NCBI RefSeq assembly: GCF_900129505.1
Contig: NZ_LT670818.1
Location: forward strand, 4,621,001-4,685,000
DNA length: 64,000 bases
From: Bradyrhizobium erythrophlei
GTDB taxonomy: Bacteria > Pseudomonadota > Alphaproteobacteria > Rhizobiales > Xanthobacteraceae
Direction of reading: 5' to 3'
In this document: in pieces, positions 42,939-50,832 of the stretch
How positions within the stretch are numbered: the stretch's first letter is position 1
How the letters are laid out: every line of letters starts with the position of its first letter
Made by a program: the position numbers and the translations under genes
The notes under the pieces: model-generated
Seen by the model: only the letters and a program-made list of their open reading frames with translations
The model's database searches: none
What the model was told of the DNA's origin: nothing

Positions 42939-44174
42939 CTATGGACTGACCACGCACGGTACTTTCAAAAATCCGCGAAAGCGCGCGCGGCCGCCGCGCA
43001 CCGGTTCGCCGTTTGCGGCGTAGTCCGGAAACCGCGCCAGGAATCGCGAAATCGCGATCGCGCCTTCGAGCCGCGCCAGCGCCATCCCGGCGCATTGATG
43101 CGCGCCGGTGGCGAATGCCAAATGCCGGTCCGGGGTGCGGCCGATGTCGAAATTTTCGGGGTCGGGGAATTGCGCCGGATCGCGATTGGCGGCGCCGATG
43201 CACAGCGTGACTGGCGTGCCGGGGGCAAGCGTGACGCCGCCGAGTTCGACCTGTTCCGTCGTCATGCGGTTGCCGAGCTGGTTCGAGCTTTCGTATCGCA
43301 GGATTTCCTCGACTGCGGTCTTGATCAGGCCGGGCTGTTCGATCAGCCGCTTTTTCTGGGCGGGAAAACGCGACAGCGCCACCAGCCCGTTGCCGATCAG
43401 ATTGGTGGTGGTCTCGTGCCCGGCGTTGAGCAGGAAGATGCAATTATGCAGCAATTCCTTTTCCGTCAGCCGCTCGCCATTGTCCTCGCCGTTGCCCTCT
43501 CCCTGGATCAGCCGCGTCAGCACATCGCGCTCGGGATTGCCGGGTTTTGCCCGGCGCCGCGCCACCAGGATTTCCAGATAGGTGAGAAAATCCTTTACCG
43601 CGGCGTTGCCGCGGGCGAAGGCTTCCGCCGAGATCACCGGCTCCAGCGCGCCGAGGATTGCCAGCGACCAGTCGCGCAAGGGCTCGCGCTCCTCGCGCGG
43701 CACGTCGAGCAGGTTGCCGATCACCTCGATGGGGATCGCGGAGGCAAAATCATCGACCAAATCGACATTGCGCTTTGCGGCGAGATTGTCGAGCAGCCGG
43801 TCGACCAGCGCGATCAGATAGGGCTCCATTTCCGCGATCGCGCGCGGTGACAGCGCACCCATGATCAGCCGGCGCACGCGGGTGTGGGCCGGCGGGTCGT
43901 TGAAGACGAGGCTGGTGGTGTGGTGCTCGTAGAGCAGCGAGGCGCCGTATTTCGGCAAAAACTCCTTTTTCTTGTCGGAGGAGAAAACCTTCGTGTTCTT
44001 GTAGGCGCTGACGAGGTCGTCATAGCGCGTCAGGAACCAGGAGCCGTTGGGCATGCGCTTGACCGGCTCATGCTCTCGCAGTGCACGATAGACCGGATAG
44101 GGGTCGGCATAGAATTCCGCGGTCAGTTTCTCGATGTCGAACCGGGCCGCCAGCTCTCGCGCGTCTGCATTCAT
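42939..44174 (-). CDS. Cytochrome P450
   Basis: Soluble bacterial P450 of 411 residues. Heme-binding loop FATGAHQCAGMALARLEG with ligand C361; I-helix oxygen site LLNAGHETTTNLIGNG near residue 250; ExxR of the K helix in VEEILRYES near 290; FNDPPAHTRVRRL in the C-helix region near 90. It needs a ferredoxin and reductase for electrons; neither is adjacent. ATG 44174 gives the normal start. It diverges from the decarboxylase genes across about 110 bases. Substrate unknown. Confidence 0.92.
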   Translation of the reverse strand: MNADARELAARFDIEKLTAEFYADPYPVYRALREHEPVKRMPNGSWFLTRYDDLVSAYKNTKVFSSDKKKEFLPKYGASLLYEHHTTSLVFNDPPAHTRVRRLIMGALSPRAIAEMEPYLIALVDRLLDNLAAKRNVDLVDDFASAIPIEVIGNLLDVPREEREPLRDWSLAILGALEPVISAEAFARGNAAVKDFLTYLEILVARRRAKPGNPERDVLTRLIQGEGNGEDNGERLTEKELLHNCIFLLNAGHETTTNLIGNGLVALSRFPAQKKRLIEQPGLIKTAVEEILRYESSNQLGNRMTTEQVELGGVTLAPGTPVTLCIGAANRDPAQFPDPENFDIGRTPDRHLAFATGAHQCAGMALARLEGAIAISRFLARFPDYAANGEPVRGGRARFRGFLKVPCVVSP

Positions 44175-44283
44175 GCTGCCATACTCTTTGGGGGAGACCG
44201 ATATGCCGTTTTTGCTCTTTTCGAGGACGGGGTTCCCTCTACAGTCCCGCACCGCAAATACAGTCTCGCCCAACCGACTGGAA

Positions 44284-44883
44284 ATGAAAATGCACGCTCG
44301 CACCGAAGCTGCTCCCGAAACCGCGCCCGAGGCCAAGTCTTCCTGTCAGGACAAGTCTTCCTGTCCGGACAAGCCTTCCTGGCCGGAGGAGATATTTGGG
44401 ATTTTGCAGCGCTTCGACGTCCGGCAGGTGCCTTATGTTCCGGATGCCGGGCATTCGCAGCTGATCGAGCGCGTGCTGGGTGCGTCGTCGATGCGGGGCG
44501 TCCCGCTCACGACCGAAGAGGAAGGCGTGGCGCTTCTGGCCGGCGCCTGGGCCGGCGGCCAGCGCGGCGTGCTGTTGATGCAGTCGAGCGGCGTCGGCAA
44601 TTGCGTGAACATGCTGTCGCTGACGCAGATCTTCCGCTTTCCGTTCCTGACATTGGTAACGATGCGCGGCGAATGGGGCGAGTTCAATCCGTGGCAGGTG
44701 CCGATGGGCTCGAGCACGCAGGCCGTCTTCGAATTGTGCGGCATCAAGGTGCTGCGCGCGTCGCACCCGGACGAGGTGCGTGAGGTCGTCGAGGCGGGGG
44801 CTGGCCAAGCCTATAATGCTTGCACGCCGACCGCCGTTCTTCTGTCGCAGCGCCTGATCGGGGCAAAGGTCTTCACCAAATGA
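44284..44883 (+). CDS. Split TPP-dependent decarboxylase, alpha subunit (phosphonopyruvate/sulfopyruvate type)
   Basis: Protein of 199 residues forming the pyrimidine-binding half of a two-subunit decarboxylase like ComD. The catalytic Glu for TPP activation is in VPLTTEEEGVALLAGAWAGG near residue 78; VLLMQSSGVGNCVNML follows, as in the family. Residues 1-35 are an extension with three copies of a six-residue unit (KSSCQD, KSSCPD, KPSWPE), encoded by an 18-base tandem repeat and outside the conserved fold. It overlaps the beta-subunit gene by 4 bases. The natural 2-oxoacid is unknown. Confidence 0.85.
   Translation: MKMHARTEAAPETAPEAKSSCQDKSSCPDKPSWPEEIFGILQRFDVRQVPYVPDAGHSQLIERVLGASSMRGVPLTTEEEGVALLAGAWAGGQRGVLLMQSSGVGNCVNMLSLTQIFRFPFLTLVTMRGEWGEFNPWQVPMGSSTQAVFELCGIKVLRASHPDEVREVVEAGAGQAYNACTPTAVLLSQRLIGAKVFTK
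44335..44388 (+). repeat. Intragenic 18-bp tandem repeat, three units
   Basis: Units at 44335-44352, 44353-44370 and 44371-44388 share aag-cttcctg-cgga; the first two differ by one base. They encode KSSCQD, KSSCPD and KPSWPE at the N-terminus of the decarboxylase alpha subunit. Confidence 0.85.
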
Positions 44884-45470
44884 GCAAAGCAAATCTTCTC
44901 GATCGCCGCAGCGTCGTCTCCAGCCTGCTGGCGGACCGCAAGGGAACGATCGCCGTCGGCGGCCTCGGCGCCTCGACCTACGATATCGCCGCCGCCGGCG
45001 ATCACGACCGCAATTTTTATCTGTGGGGCGCGATGGGCGGCGCGGTCATGATCGGGCTCGGCCTCGCGCTGGCGCAACCCGAACTGCCCGTGGTTGTGAT
45101 CACCGGTGACGGCGAGATGCTGATGGGAATTGGAAGCCTCGCCACCGTCGGCCTGCAGAAGCCCGCCAACCTCACCATCGTGGTGCTGGACAACGAAGTC
45201 TATGGCGAGACCGGCGGGCAGGCGAGCCACACTGCCACAACCGTCGACCTCGTCGGCGTCGCCAAATCCTGCGGAATCGCGGATGCCCGCGCGATGGCGA
45301 CCCTGGCCGAGATCGAGGCCTATGCGGCCGATATACAGGACACCGCCGCCGGGCCGCGCTTTGCCAGCGTCAAGATCGACAGCGCGAATCTGGAACGCGT
45401 GCTATCCAGCCGCGACGGCACCTTCATTGTGAACCGCATCCGCGGGTCCCTCGGATTCAGCCCGATCTAA
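44880..45470 (+). CDS. Split TPP-dependent decarboxylase, beta subunit
   Basis: Protein of 196 residues, the diphosphate-binding half (ComE-like). The TPP motif begins ITGDGEMLMGIG (near residue 79) and closes with the Asn of VVLDNEVYGETGGQ about 28 residues later. FYLWGAMGGAVMIGLGLAL near 48 is typical of phosphonopyruvate and sulfopyruvate decarboxylases. The start ATG overlaps the alpha stop (ATGA), giving equal synthesis of both chains. The stop codon lies in the first unit of a 26-base tandem duplication. Divergent P450 and cupin genes suggest a small oxidative pathway. Confidence 0.87.
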   Translation: MSKANLLDRRSVVSSLLADRKGTIAVGGLGASTYDIAAAGDHDRNFYLWGAMGGAVMIGLGLALAQPELPVVVITGDGEMLMGIGSLATVGLQKPANLTIVVLDNEVYGETGGQASHTATTVDLVGVAKSCGIADARAMATLAEIEAYAADIQDTAAGPRFASVKIDSANLERVLSSRDGTFIVNRIRGSLGFSPI

Positions 45471-45506
45471 CGTTCACGTGATTCAGCCCGATCTAGCATT
45501 CACGTG
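45455..45506. repeat. Tandem 26-bp duplication at the decarboxylase 3' end
   Basis: Units 45455-45480 and 45481-45506 differ at two bases; both read attcagcccgatcta then ttcacgtg. The first holds the TAA stop of the beta subunit, the second a TAG in the equivalent place. The TTCACGTGAA palindrome occurs at the end of unit 2. Confidence 0.85.
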
Positions 45507-45530
45507 AACGTGTGCGACGCAGCAAATTTA

Positions 45531-45561
45531 TTGACTTTTGTTAAGGTGAGTGCTTACTCAC
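45531..45561 (+). promoter_or_regulatory. Promoter and TetR operator of the efflux operon
   Basis: TTGACT (45531-45536) is a good -35 box and the bases around 45554 the -10 position. GTGAGTGCTTACTCAC (45546-45561) is an inverted repeat with six-base perfect arms and a four-base spacer, four bases before the ATG of the TetR gene. Similar ACTCAC/GTGAGT operators are known for efflux-controlling TetR repressors. Binding here would block the promoter, so autorepression is likely. Confidence 0.65.
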
Positions 45562-45564
45562 AAC

Positions 45565-46266
45565 ATGAGCACTTTGCGAATGACTGGCGACTTGCGGCGG
45601 CAGCTGATCCTCAGCGCCGCCAAGCGTTGCTTTGCCCGCCACGGCTTTGCGGGCACTACCACCAAGAGTGTCGCGGCGGCGGCCTCCATTTCCGAGGGTT
45701 TGCTGTTCAAGCACTTCCCGTCGAAATCGGCGCTATATGCGGAAATCCTCGCTGACGAATGCGAGGCCGATCCCGGTCTGAACCGGCTGTTGGGATTGAA
45801 GCCTTCGACGGAAACGCTGGTCGTGCTGATTCGCTGCATGGTGGGCCATTTCCAGGAGGTCGTGGCGGCGCCCGATCAGGAGGATGCGCAGCGGCTCCGC
45901 CTGATGGTCACCAGCCACCTTGATGATGGAGAATTCGCGCGGCTGTTGTACGAGAAGATAGGGGATCTGATCGGACCCGTATTCGCTGCGGCGCTGGAGC
46001 AGGCGGTCGCGGCAGGGGACGCTGCGCGGACCGGGAGCAAGCCGCTGGACCTGTTCTGGTTTGCCCATCACACCCTGGTGATGACGGCGCTGGCGCGGCT
46101 GCCGTCGGTGCCATGCCTGCCCTACGGCAATTCGGCCGATCTTGAACGGCAGCTTTGCGAATTCATTCTCCGCGGCATTGGATTGAACGAAACCGCCATT
46201 GCCTCCCACCTGGATCGCGAATTGTCGATCGATCCGGCGCCGAAGGTAGACGCAGAAGGTGCATGA
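45565..46266 (+). CDS. TetR/AcrR family regulator of efflux operon
   Basis: Repressor of 233 residues. Helix-turn-helix at about residues 8-55: LRRQLILSAAKRCFARHGFAG, TTTKSVAAAASISEGLLFKHF, then PSKSALYAEIL. The C-terminal domain binds the inducer. A start at 45550 is possible, but those codons lie in the operator, so ATG 45565 is preferred. It is the first gene of the operon and its end overlaps the Shine-Dalgarno of the fusion-protein gene, a normal layout for local control of RND pumps. Conserved Phe/Trp-rich inducer pocket residues cannot be mapped without a model. Confidence 0.88.
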   Translation: MSTLRMTGDLRRQLILSAAKRCFARHGFAGTTTKSVAAAASISEGLLFKHFPSKSALYAEILADECEADPGLNRLLGLKPSTETLVVLIRCMVGHFQEVVAAPDQEDAQRLRLMVTSHLDDGEFARLLYEKIGDLIGPVFAAALEQAVAAGDAARTGSKPLDLFWFAHHTLVMTALARLPSVPCLPYGNSADLERQLCEFILRGIGLNETAIASHLDRELSIDPAPKVDAEGA

Positions 46267-46267
46267 C

Positions 46268-47461
46268 ATGAATATCGTCACGGAACCCAAAATCTCGGGC
46301 AAGCCGATTACGGAGCCGCCGCGCAAGCGTCCGGTCAGGATGCTGCTCTGGTTTATCATCGTCGGCGCGGTGCTTGCGGCGCTGGTCGGCGGCTTGGTCT
46401 GGTTCAATTATTTCCGCGGCCAGATGATCGCGCAGTTCTTCGCCAACAACAAACCGCCGCCGACCAGCGTGAGCGTTTCTGAAGCCAAATCCGAGGTGAT
46501 TCCCAATCTCCTGACCGCGGTCGGCGATCTCGCCGCCGTGCACCAGGTGAACGTCACCTCCGACGTCTCGGGCCGCATCACCGACATCATGTTCACCGCC
46601 GGCTCGGACGTGAAGGCCGGCAGTGTGCTGGTGCAGTTGTTTGACGGTCCCGATCAGGGCGACCTCGCCAGCTTCAAGGCACAGGCAACCGGTGCGCAGC
46701 TGGTGCTGGATCGCGCCAAGCAGCTAGCGGCGAAGCAGTTCGGCCCGCAGGCGACGGTCGATGCCGCGCAGGCGGCGTATGATCAGGCCAATGCCGGCAT
46801 CGCCAAGACCCAGGCGCTGATTTCGCAGAAGCTGGTGCGCGCACCGTTCGACGGCGAACTCGGCGTCCGCCATGTCGAGGTCGGCCAGTATCTCACCGCG
46901 GGCACGCAGATCGTCACATTGACCGACCTGTCGCAGCTCTATGCCAACTTCACGGTGACGGAAAAGGACAGTGCGGCGCTCAAGGTCGGACAGACCGTGC
47001 GCATCGCGGTCGACGCCTATCCCGGCCGTACCTTCGAGGGCAAGATCACCACGGTCGAGCCGCAAATCGCCACCGACACGCGCAACATCCGCGTGCAGGC
47101 CACGCTCGACAATCCCGATCACATCCTCATGCCCGGCATGTTCGCGACCACGACCGTGGTGCTGCCCGACAAGCCGCCGGTGGTCACGGTTCCCGAGACC
47201 GCCGTCGACTATACGCTGTACGGCGATTCCGTGTTCCTGATCACCGAGAAGAAGGCCGATGACGGCAAGACCAGCCTGACCGCCGTTCGCACCTTCGTGC
47301 GTACCGGCAACCGGCTTGAGGGGCGCGCCGAAGTTCTCAGCGGGTTGAAACCCGGCGATCGCGTGGTCGCGGTCGGCCAGCTCAAGCTGCAATCGGGTGT
47401 GGCGGTCGCGATCTCGACCGACCCACAGCCGCCGATTCCGGCTAATCCGCCGCGTTACTGA
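46268..47461 (+). CDS. RND efflux periplasmic adaptor (membrane fusion protein)
   Basis: Adaptor of 397 residues linking the inner-membrane pump to an outer-membrane channel. One N-terminal transmembrane segment (MLLWFIIVGAVLAALVGGLVW, about residues 25-45). The biotinyl-lipoyl halves are VTSDVSGRITDIMFTAGSDV (near 95) and LVRAPFDGELGVRHVEVGQY (near 195). A short coiled coil lies between them, and a beta-barrel domain follows. AGAAGG precedes the ATG at 46268; a GTG at 46259 is in frame but poorly placed. It is anchored by a helix rather than a lipid, since no lipobox Cys is present. Confidence 0.9.
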   Translation: MNIVTEPKISGKPITEPPRKRPVRMLLWFIIVGAVLAALVGGLVWFNYFRGQMIAQFFANNKPPPTSVSVSEAKSEVIPNLLTAVGDLAAVHQVNVTSDVSGRITDIMFTAGSDVKAGSVLVQLFDGPDQGDLASFKAQATGAQLVLDRAKQLAAKQFGPQATVDAAQAAYDQANAGIAKTQALISQKLVRAPFDGELGVRHVEVGQYLTAGTQIVTLTDLSQLYANFTVTEKDSAALKVGQTVRIAVDAYPGRTFEGKITTVEPQIATDTRNIRVQATLDNPDHILMPGMFATTTVVLPDKPPVVTVPETAVDYTLYGDSVFLITEKKADDGKTSLTAVRTFVRTGNRLEGRAEVLSGLKPGDRVVAVGQLKLQSGVAVAISTDPQPPIPANPPRY

Positions 47462-47573
47462 AGCATGATCCGTTCCGGGCAAACGCGGGGCGTTGCCCGG
47501 AGATCGTGTTCAAACAAACAGAAGAGATCAGGGCCCAATTCAATCGGACCGTGATCTAACGGAGCGCATCGCG

Positions 47574-50500
47574 ATGGTCTGGACCGATATTTTCATCAAG
47601 CGACCCGTGCTGTCGGTGGTCGTGAGCCTGCTGATTCTGCTGATCGGCCTCCGGGCCGCCACGACCTTGCCGATCCGGCAGTATCCGAAACTGTCGAACA
47701 CGGTGGTCAACATCACCACCGTGTATCCCGGCGCGTCGCCCGACCTGATCCAGGGCTTCATTACCACGCCGATCGAGCAGGCGGTGGCGTCCGCCGAAGG
47801 CGTCGACTACATGACGTCGTCCTCGGTGCTCGGCACCTCGACGATCCAGGTCTACATCAAGCTGAATTTCGACCCGAACCAGGCGCTGACCGAAGTCCTC
47901 GCCAAGGTGAATTCGGTCAAATACCTGATTCCGAAGGAATCGAACGACCCGATCGTGACCAAGACGACCGGCCAGACCACCGCGGTGATGTATCTCGGCT
48001 TCTCCAGCGAAGTGCTGTCGGGTTCGGCGATTTCGGATTACCTGACGCGGGTGGTGCAGCCGGTGCTTTCCACCGTCGACGGCGTCGCCTCCGCCGATAT
48101 TCTGGGCGGCCAGACCTTTGCGATGCGGCTGTGGCTCGATCCCGTGCGCATGGCCGGCCGCAGCGTGTCACCTTCGGATGTTTCCGCGGCGATCGCCGCC
48201 AACAATTTCCAGGCCGCCGCGGGCCAGTCCAAGGGCTTCTTCATCGTCTCCAACGTCTCCGCCAATACCGACCTGAAGAATCTCGAACAATTCAAGCGCA
48301 TGATCGTCAAATCCAAGGATGGCGGGTTCGTGCGCATGGAGGATATCGCGACCGTCGAACTGGCGGCGCAGAGCACCGATGCCAGCGTCGCCTTCAACGG
48401 CGAGCATGCGATCTTCATCGGCGTGCAGGCGACGCCGCAAGGCAACCCGCTGACGCTGGTCAAAGGCGTCCGTGCGCTGTTTCCGGAACTTGAGCGCAAC
48501 CTGCCGCCGTCGATGAAGATGAAGGTGGCCTACGATTCCACCAAATTCATTCAATCCTCGATCGACGAGGTCGAGAAAACACTCGGCGAAGCGGTCATCA
48601 TCGTGGTGGTGGTGATCTTCCTGTTCCTGGCTTCGTTCCGTTCGGTGATCATCCCGGTGGTGACCATTCCGCTGTCGCTGATCGGCGTCTGCAGCCTGAT
48701 GCTGATCGCGGGATTCAGTTTCAACCTGTTGACGCTGTTGGCGATGGTGCTGGCGATCGGGCTCGTGGTCGACGACGCCATCGTGGTGGTGGAGAACATC
48801 CACCGCCATCTGGAGGAGGGCAAGCCGCCGGTGCAGGCCGCGATGCAGGGCGCGCGCGAAATCGTCGGCCCCGTCGTCTCCATGACCATTACGCTCGCCG
48901 CGGTGTATGCGCCGATCGGTTTCCTCGGCGGCCTGACCGGTTCGCTGTTCCGCGAATTCGCCTTCACGCTGGCCGGCTCGGTGATCGTTTCAGGCGTGAT
49001 CGCGCTGACGCTATCGCCGATGATGTGCTCGGTTTTCCTCAAGAGCGCCGAAGAGGGCCGGTTTGCGAAACTCGTGAACCGGGTATTCGGATCGATGACC
49101 CGCTGGTACGGCAGGCAGCTCGATCGTTCGCTCGACTATCGTCCGATCACAGGGTTGTTCGCGCTGACCATCCTCGGGCTGGTCGGATTCCTCTATCTGC
49201 ACACGTCGAAGGAGCTGGCGCCGGAAGAAGACCAGGGCATCGTGTTCGCCGTGACCAAGGCGCCTAAATACGCCAACATCGATTACGTGGATTTCTACGG
49301 CGAGAAGCTCGACAAGGAGTTTTCGAAATTCCCCGAGACCGATCTGCGCTTCGTGCTGAACGGCATCAACGGTCCACAGGGCGGCATCGCCGGCATGCTG
49401 CTGAAGCCATGGGACGAGCGCAAGCGCTCGTCGATCGCGCTCAAGCCGCTGGTGCAGGCGCAGCTTTCCAAGATCGAGGGCGTCAACGCCTTCGCATTCA
49501 ATCTGCCGCCGCTGCCCGGCGGTCCCGGCGGCCTGCCGGTGCAGATGGTGATCAACTCCACGGAAGGATTCCAGGCGGTCTATGACCAGATGGTCAAGGT
49601 GAAGGACGCTGCGCGCAAGAGCGGCCTGTTCATCGTCTCCGACAGCGATCTCGACTTCAACCAGCCGGTGGTGCGGGTCAAGGTCGACCGCTCGAAGGCG
49701 AGCGACCTCGGCATCACCATGGCCAACATCGGCAGCACGCTGGCGACGCTGCTCGGCGGCAACTATGTCAACCGCTTCAATCTCGAGGGCCGCTCGTACC
49801 AGGTGATTCCACAGGTGCCGCGCAGCCAGCGGCTGTCGCCCGAAGCGCTCGGCCAATATTACGTGCCGACCAGCACCGGACAGCAGGTGCCGCTCTCGAC
49901 CGTGGTCTCGATCGAGACGGCGACCGATCCGAACGCGCTGACCCACTACAACCAGCTGAACTCCGCCACTTTCCAGGCAGTGCCGATGCCCGGGGTGACG
50001 GTCGGCCAGGCGGTCGACTTCCTCGAGGGCGAGGCCAAGAAGCTGCCGGCCGGCTTCAGCCACGATTATCTCGCCGACTCCCGGCAATATGTCCAGGAAG
50101 GCAACCAGCTCGCGGTCACCTTCGGCTTCGCGCTGATCATCATCTTCCTGGTGCTGGCGGCGCAGTTCGAAAGCCTGCGGGATCCGCTGGTGATCATGAT
50201 CAGCGTTCCAATGGCGATATCGGGCGCCCTGATTCCGCTGTTCTTCGGCGTCGCCACCATGAACATCTACACGCAGGTCGGACTGCTGACGCTGGTCGGG
50301 CTGATCAGCAAGCACGGCATCCTGATGGTCGAGTTCGCCAACGAGCTGCAACTCAGGGAAGGGCTCGACCGCCGCTCCGCGATCGAGATGGCGGCCCGGG
50401 TCCGGCTGCGCCCGATCCTGATGACGACGGCAGCGATGGTCACGGGCCTGTTGCCGCTGCTCACCGCCACTGGCGCAGGCGCGGCGAGTCGGTTCTCGAT

Positions 50501-50669
50501 CGGCCTTGTCGTGGTCGCCGGCATGTCGATCGGCACCCTGTTCACGCTGTTCGTGCTGCCTGCGGTCTATGTAGCGATCGCCACCGACCACCGCGCGTCG
50601 GCCGAGTCCGAACGGGCCAAGGAGATCGCGGATTTCGATGTCGCTACGAAGGCGCTAAAGCCGACGTAA
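47574..50669 (+). CDS. RND multidrug efflux transporter, AcrB/MexB (HAE1) type
   Basis: Proton-driven inner-membrane pump of 1031 residues, the usual length for the family. It opens DIFIKRPVLSVVVSLLILL, with the first helix, and has two large periplasmic loops. The proton-relay Asp pair lies in LVVDDAIVVVENIHRHLEEG near residue 405, and MTITLAAVYAPIGFLGG follows. The second half ends with GLISKHGILMVEFANE near 925. ATG 47574 with GGAG upstream replaces an earlier frame start. The gene is 112 bases after the adaptor gene. No TolC-like outer-membrane gene is in the operon, so a shared channel is implied. Confidence 0.93.
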   Translation: MVWTDIFIKRPVLSVVVSLLILLIGLRAATTLPIRQYPKLSNTVVNITTVYPGASPDLIQGFITTPIEQAVASAEGVDYMTSSSVLGTSTIQVYIKLNFDPNQALTEVLAKVNSVKYLIPKESNDPIVTKTTGQTTAVMYLGFSSEVLSGSAISDYLTRVVQPVLSTVDGVASADILGGQTFAMRLWLDPVRMAGRSVSPSDVSAAIAANNFQAAAGQSKGFFIVSNVSANTDLKNLEQFKRMIVKSKDGGFVRMEDIATVELAAQSTDASVAFNGEHAIFIGVQATPQGNPLTLVKGVRALFPELERNLPPSMKMKVAYDSTKFIQSSIDEVEKTLGEAVIIVVVVIFLFLASFRSVIIPVVTIPLSLIGVCSLMLIAGFSFNLLTLLAMVLAIGLVVDDAIVVVENIHRHLEEGKPPVQAAMQGAREIVGPVVSMTITLAAVYAPIGFLGGLTGSLFREFAFTLAGSVIVSGVIALTLSPMMCSVFLKSAEEGRFAKLVNRVFGSMTRWYGRQLDRSLDYRPITGLFALTILGLVGFLYLHTSKELAPEEDQGIVFAVTKAPKYANIDYVDFYGEKLDKEFSKFPETDLRFVLNGINGPQGGIAGMLLKPWDERKRSSIALKPLVQAQLSKIEGVNAFAFNLPPLPGGPGGLPVQMVINSTEGFQAVYDQMVKVKDAARKSGLFIVSDSDLDFNQPVVRVKVDRSKASDLGITMANIGSTLATLLGGNYVNRFNLEGRSYQVIPQVPRSQRLSPEALGQYYVPTSTGQQVPLSTVVSIETATDPNALTHYNQLNSATFQAVPMPGVTVGQAVDFLEGEAKKLPAGFSHDYLADSRQYVQEGNQLAVTFGFALIIIFLVLAAQFESLRDPLVIMISVPMAISGALIPLFFGVATMNIYTQVGLLTLVGLISKHGILMVEFANELQLREGLDRRSAIEMAARVRLRPILMTTAAMVTGLLPLLTATGAGAASRFSIGLVVVAGMSIGTLFTLFVLPAVYVAIATDHRASAESERAKEIADFDVATKALKPT

Positions 50670-50832
50670 GCCGAGGTTTCGATCAAGGCGGCGGCAACCG
50701 GCTACGGTTGGTTGCCGCCGTTCCCGTTACGTTGCTCCCAGCCCCCCCTTCTTTGGAGGGGTTCGGTCGGCCTAGGTCCCTGCTGCAGTGCGGCAAGAGA
50801 CAAGCGTGCCCCTTCTTGCTACCTTGGGCGCA

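Noticed and set aside
44335..44388. 18-bp tandem repeat considered as a CRISPR-like or regulatory array
   Set aside because: Units are contiguous without spacers and in frame within a coding sequence.
49011..50591. 526-codon open frame antisense to the RND pump gene
   Set aside because: It is the mirror of codon bias in a high-GC gene; composition is His/Arg/Asp-rich with no family motif, and the sense frame is a full AcrB protein.
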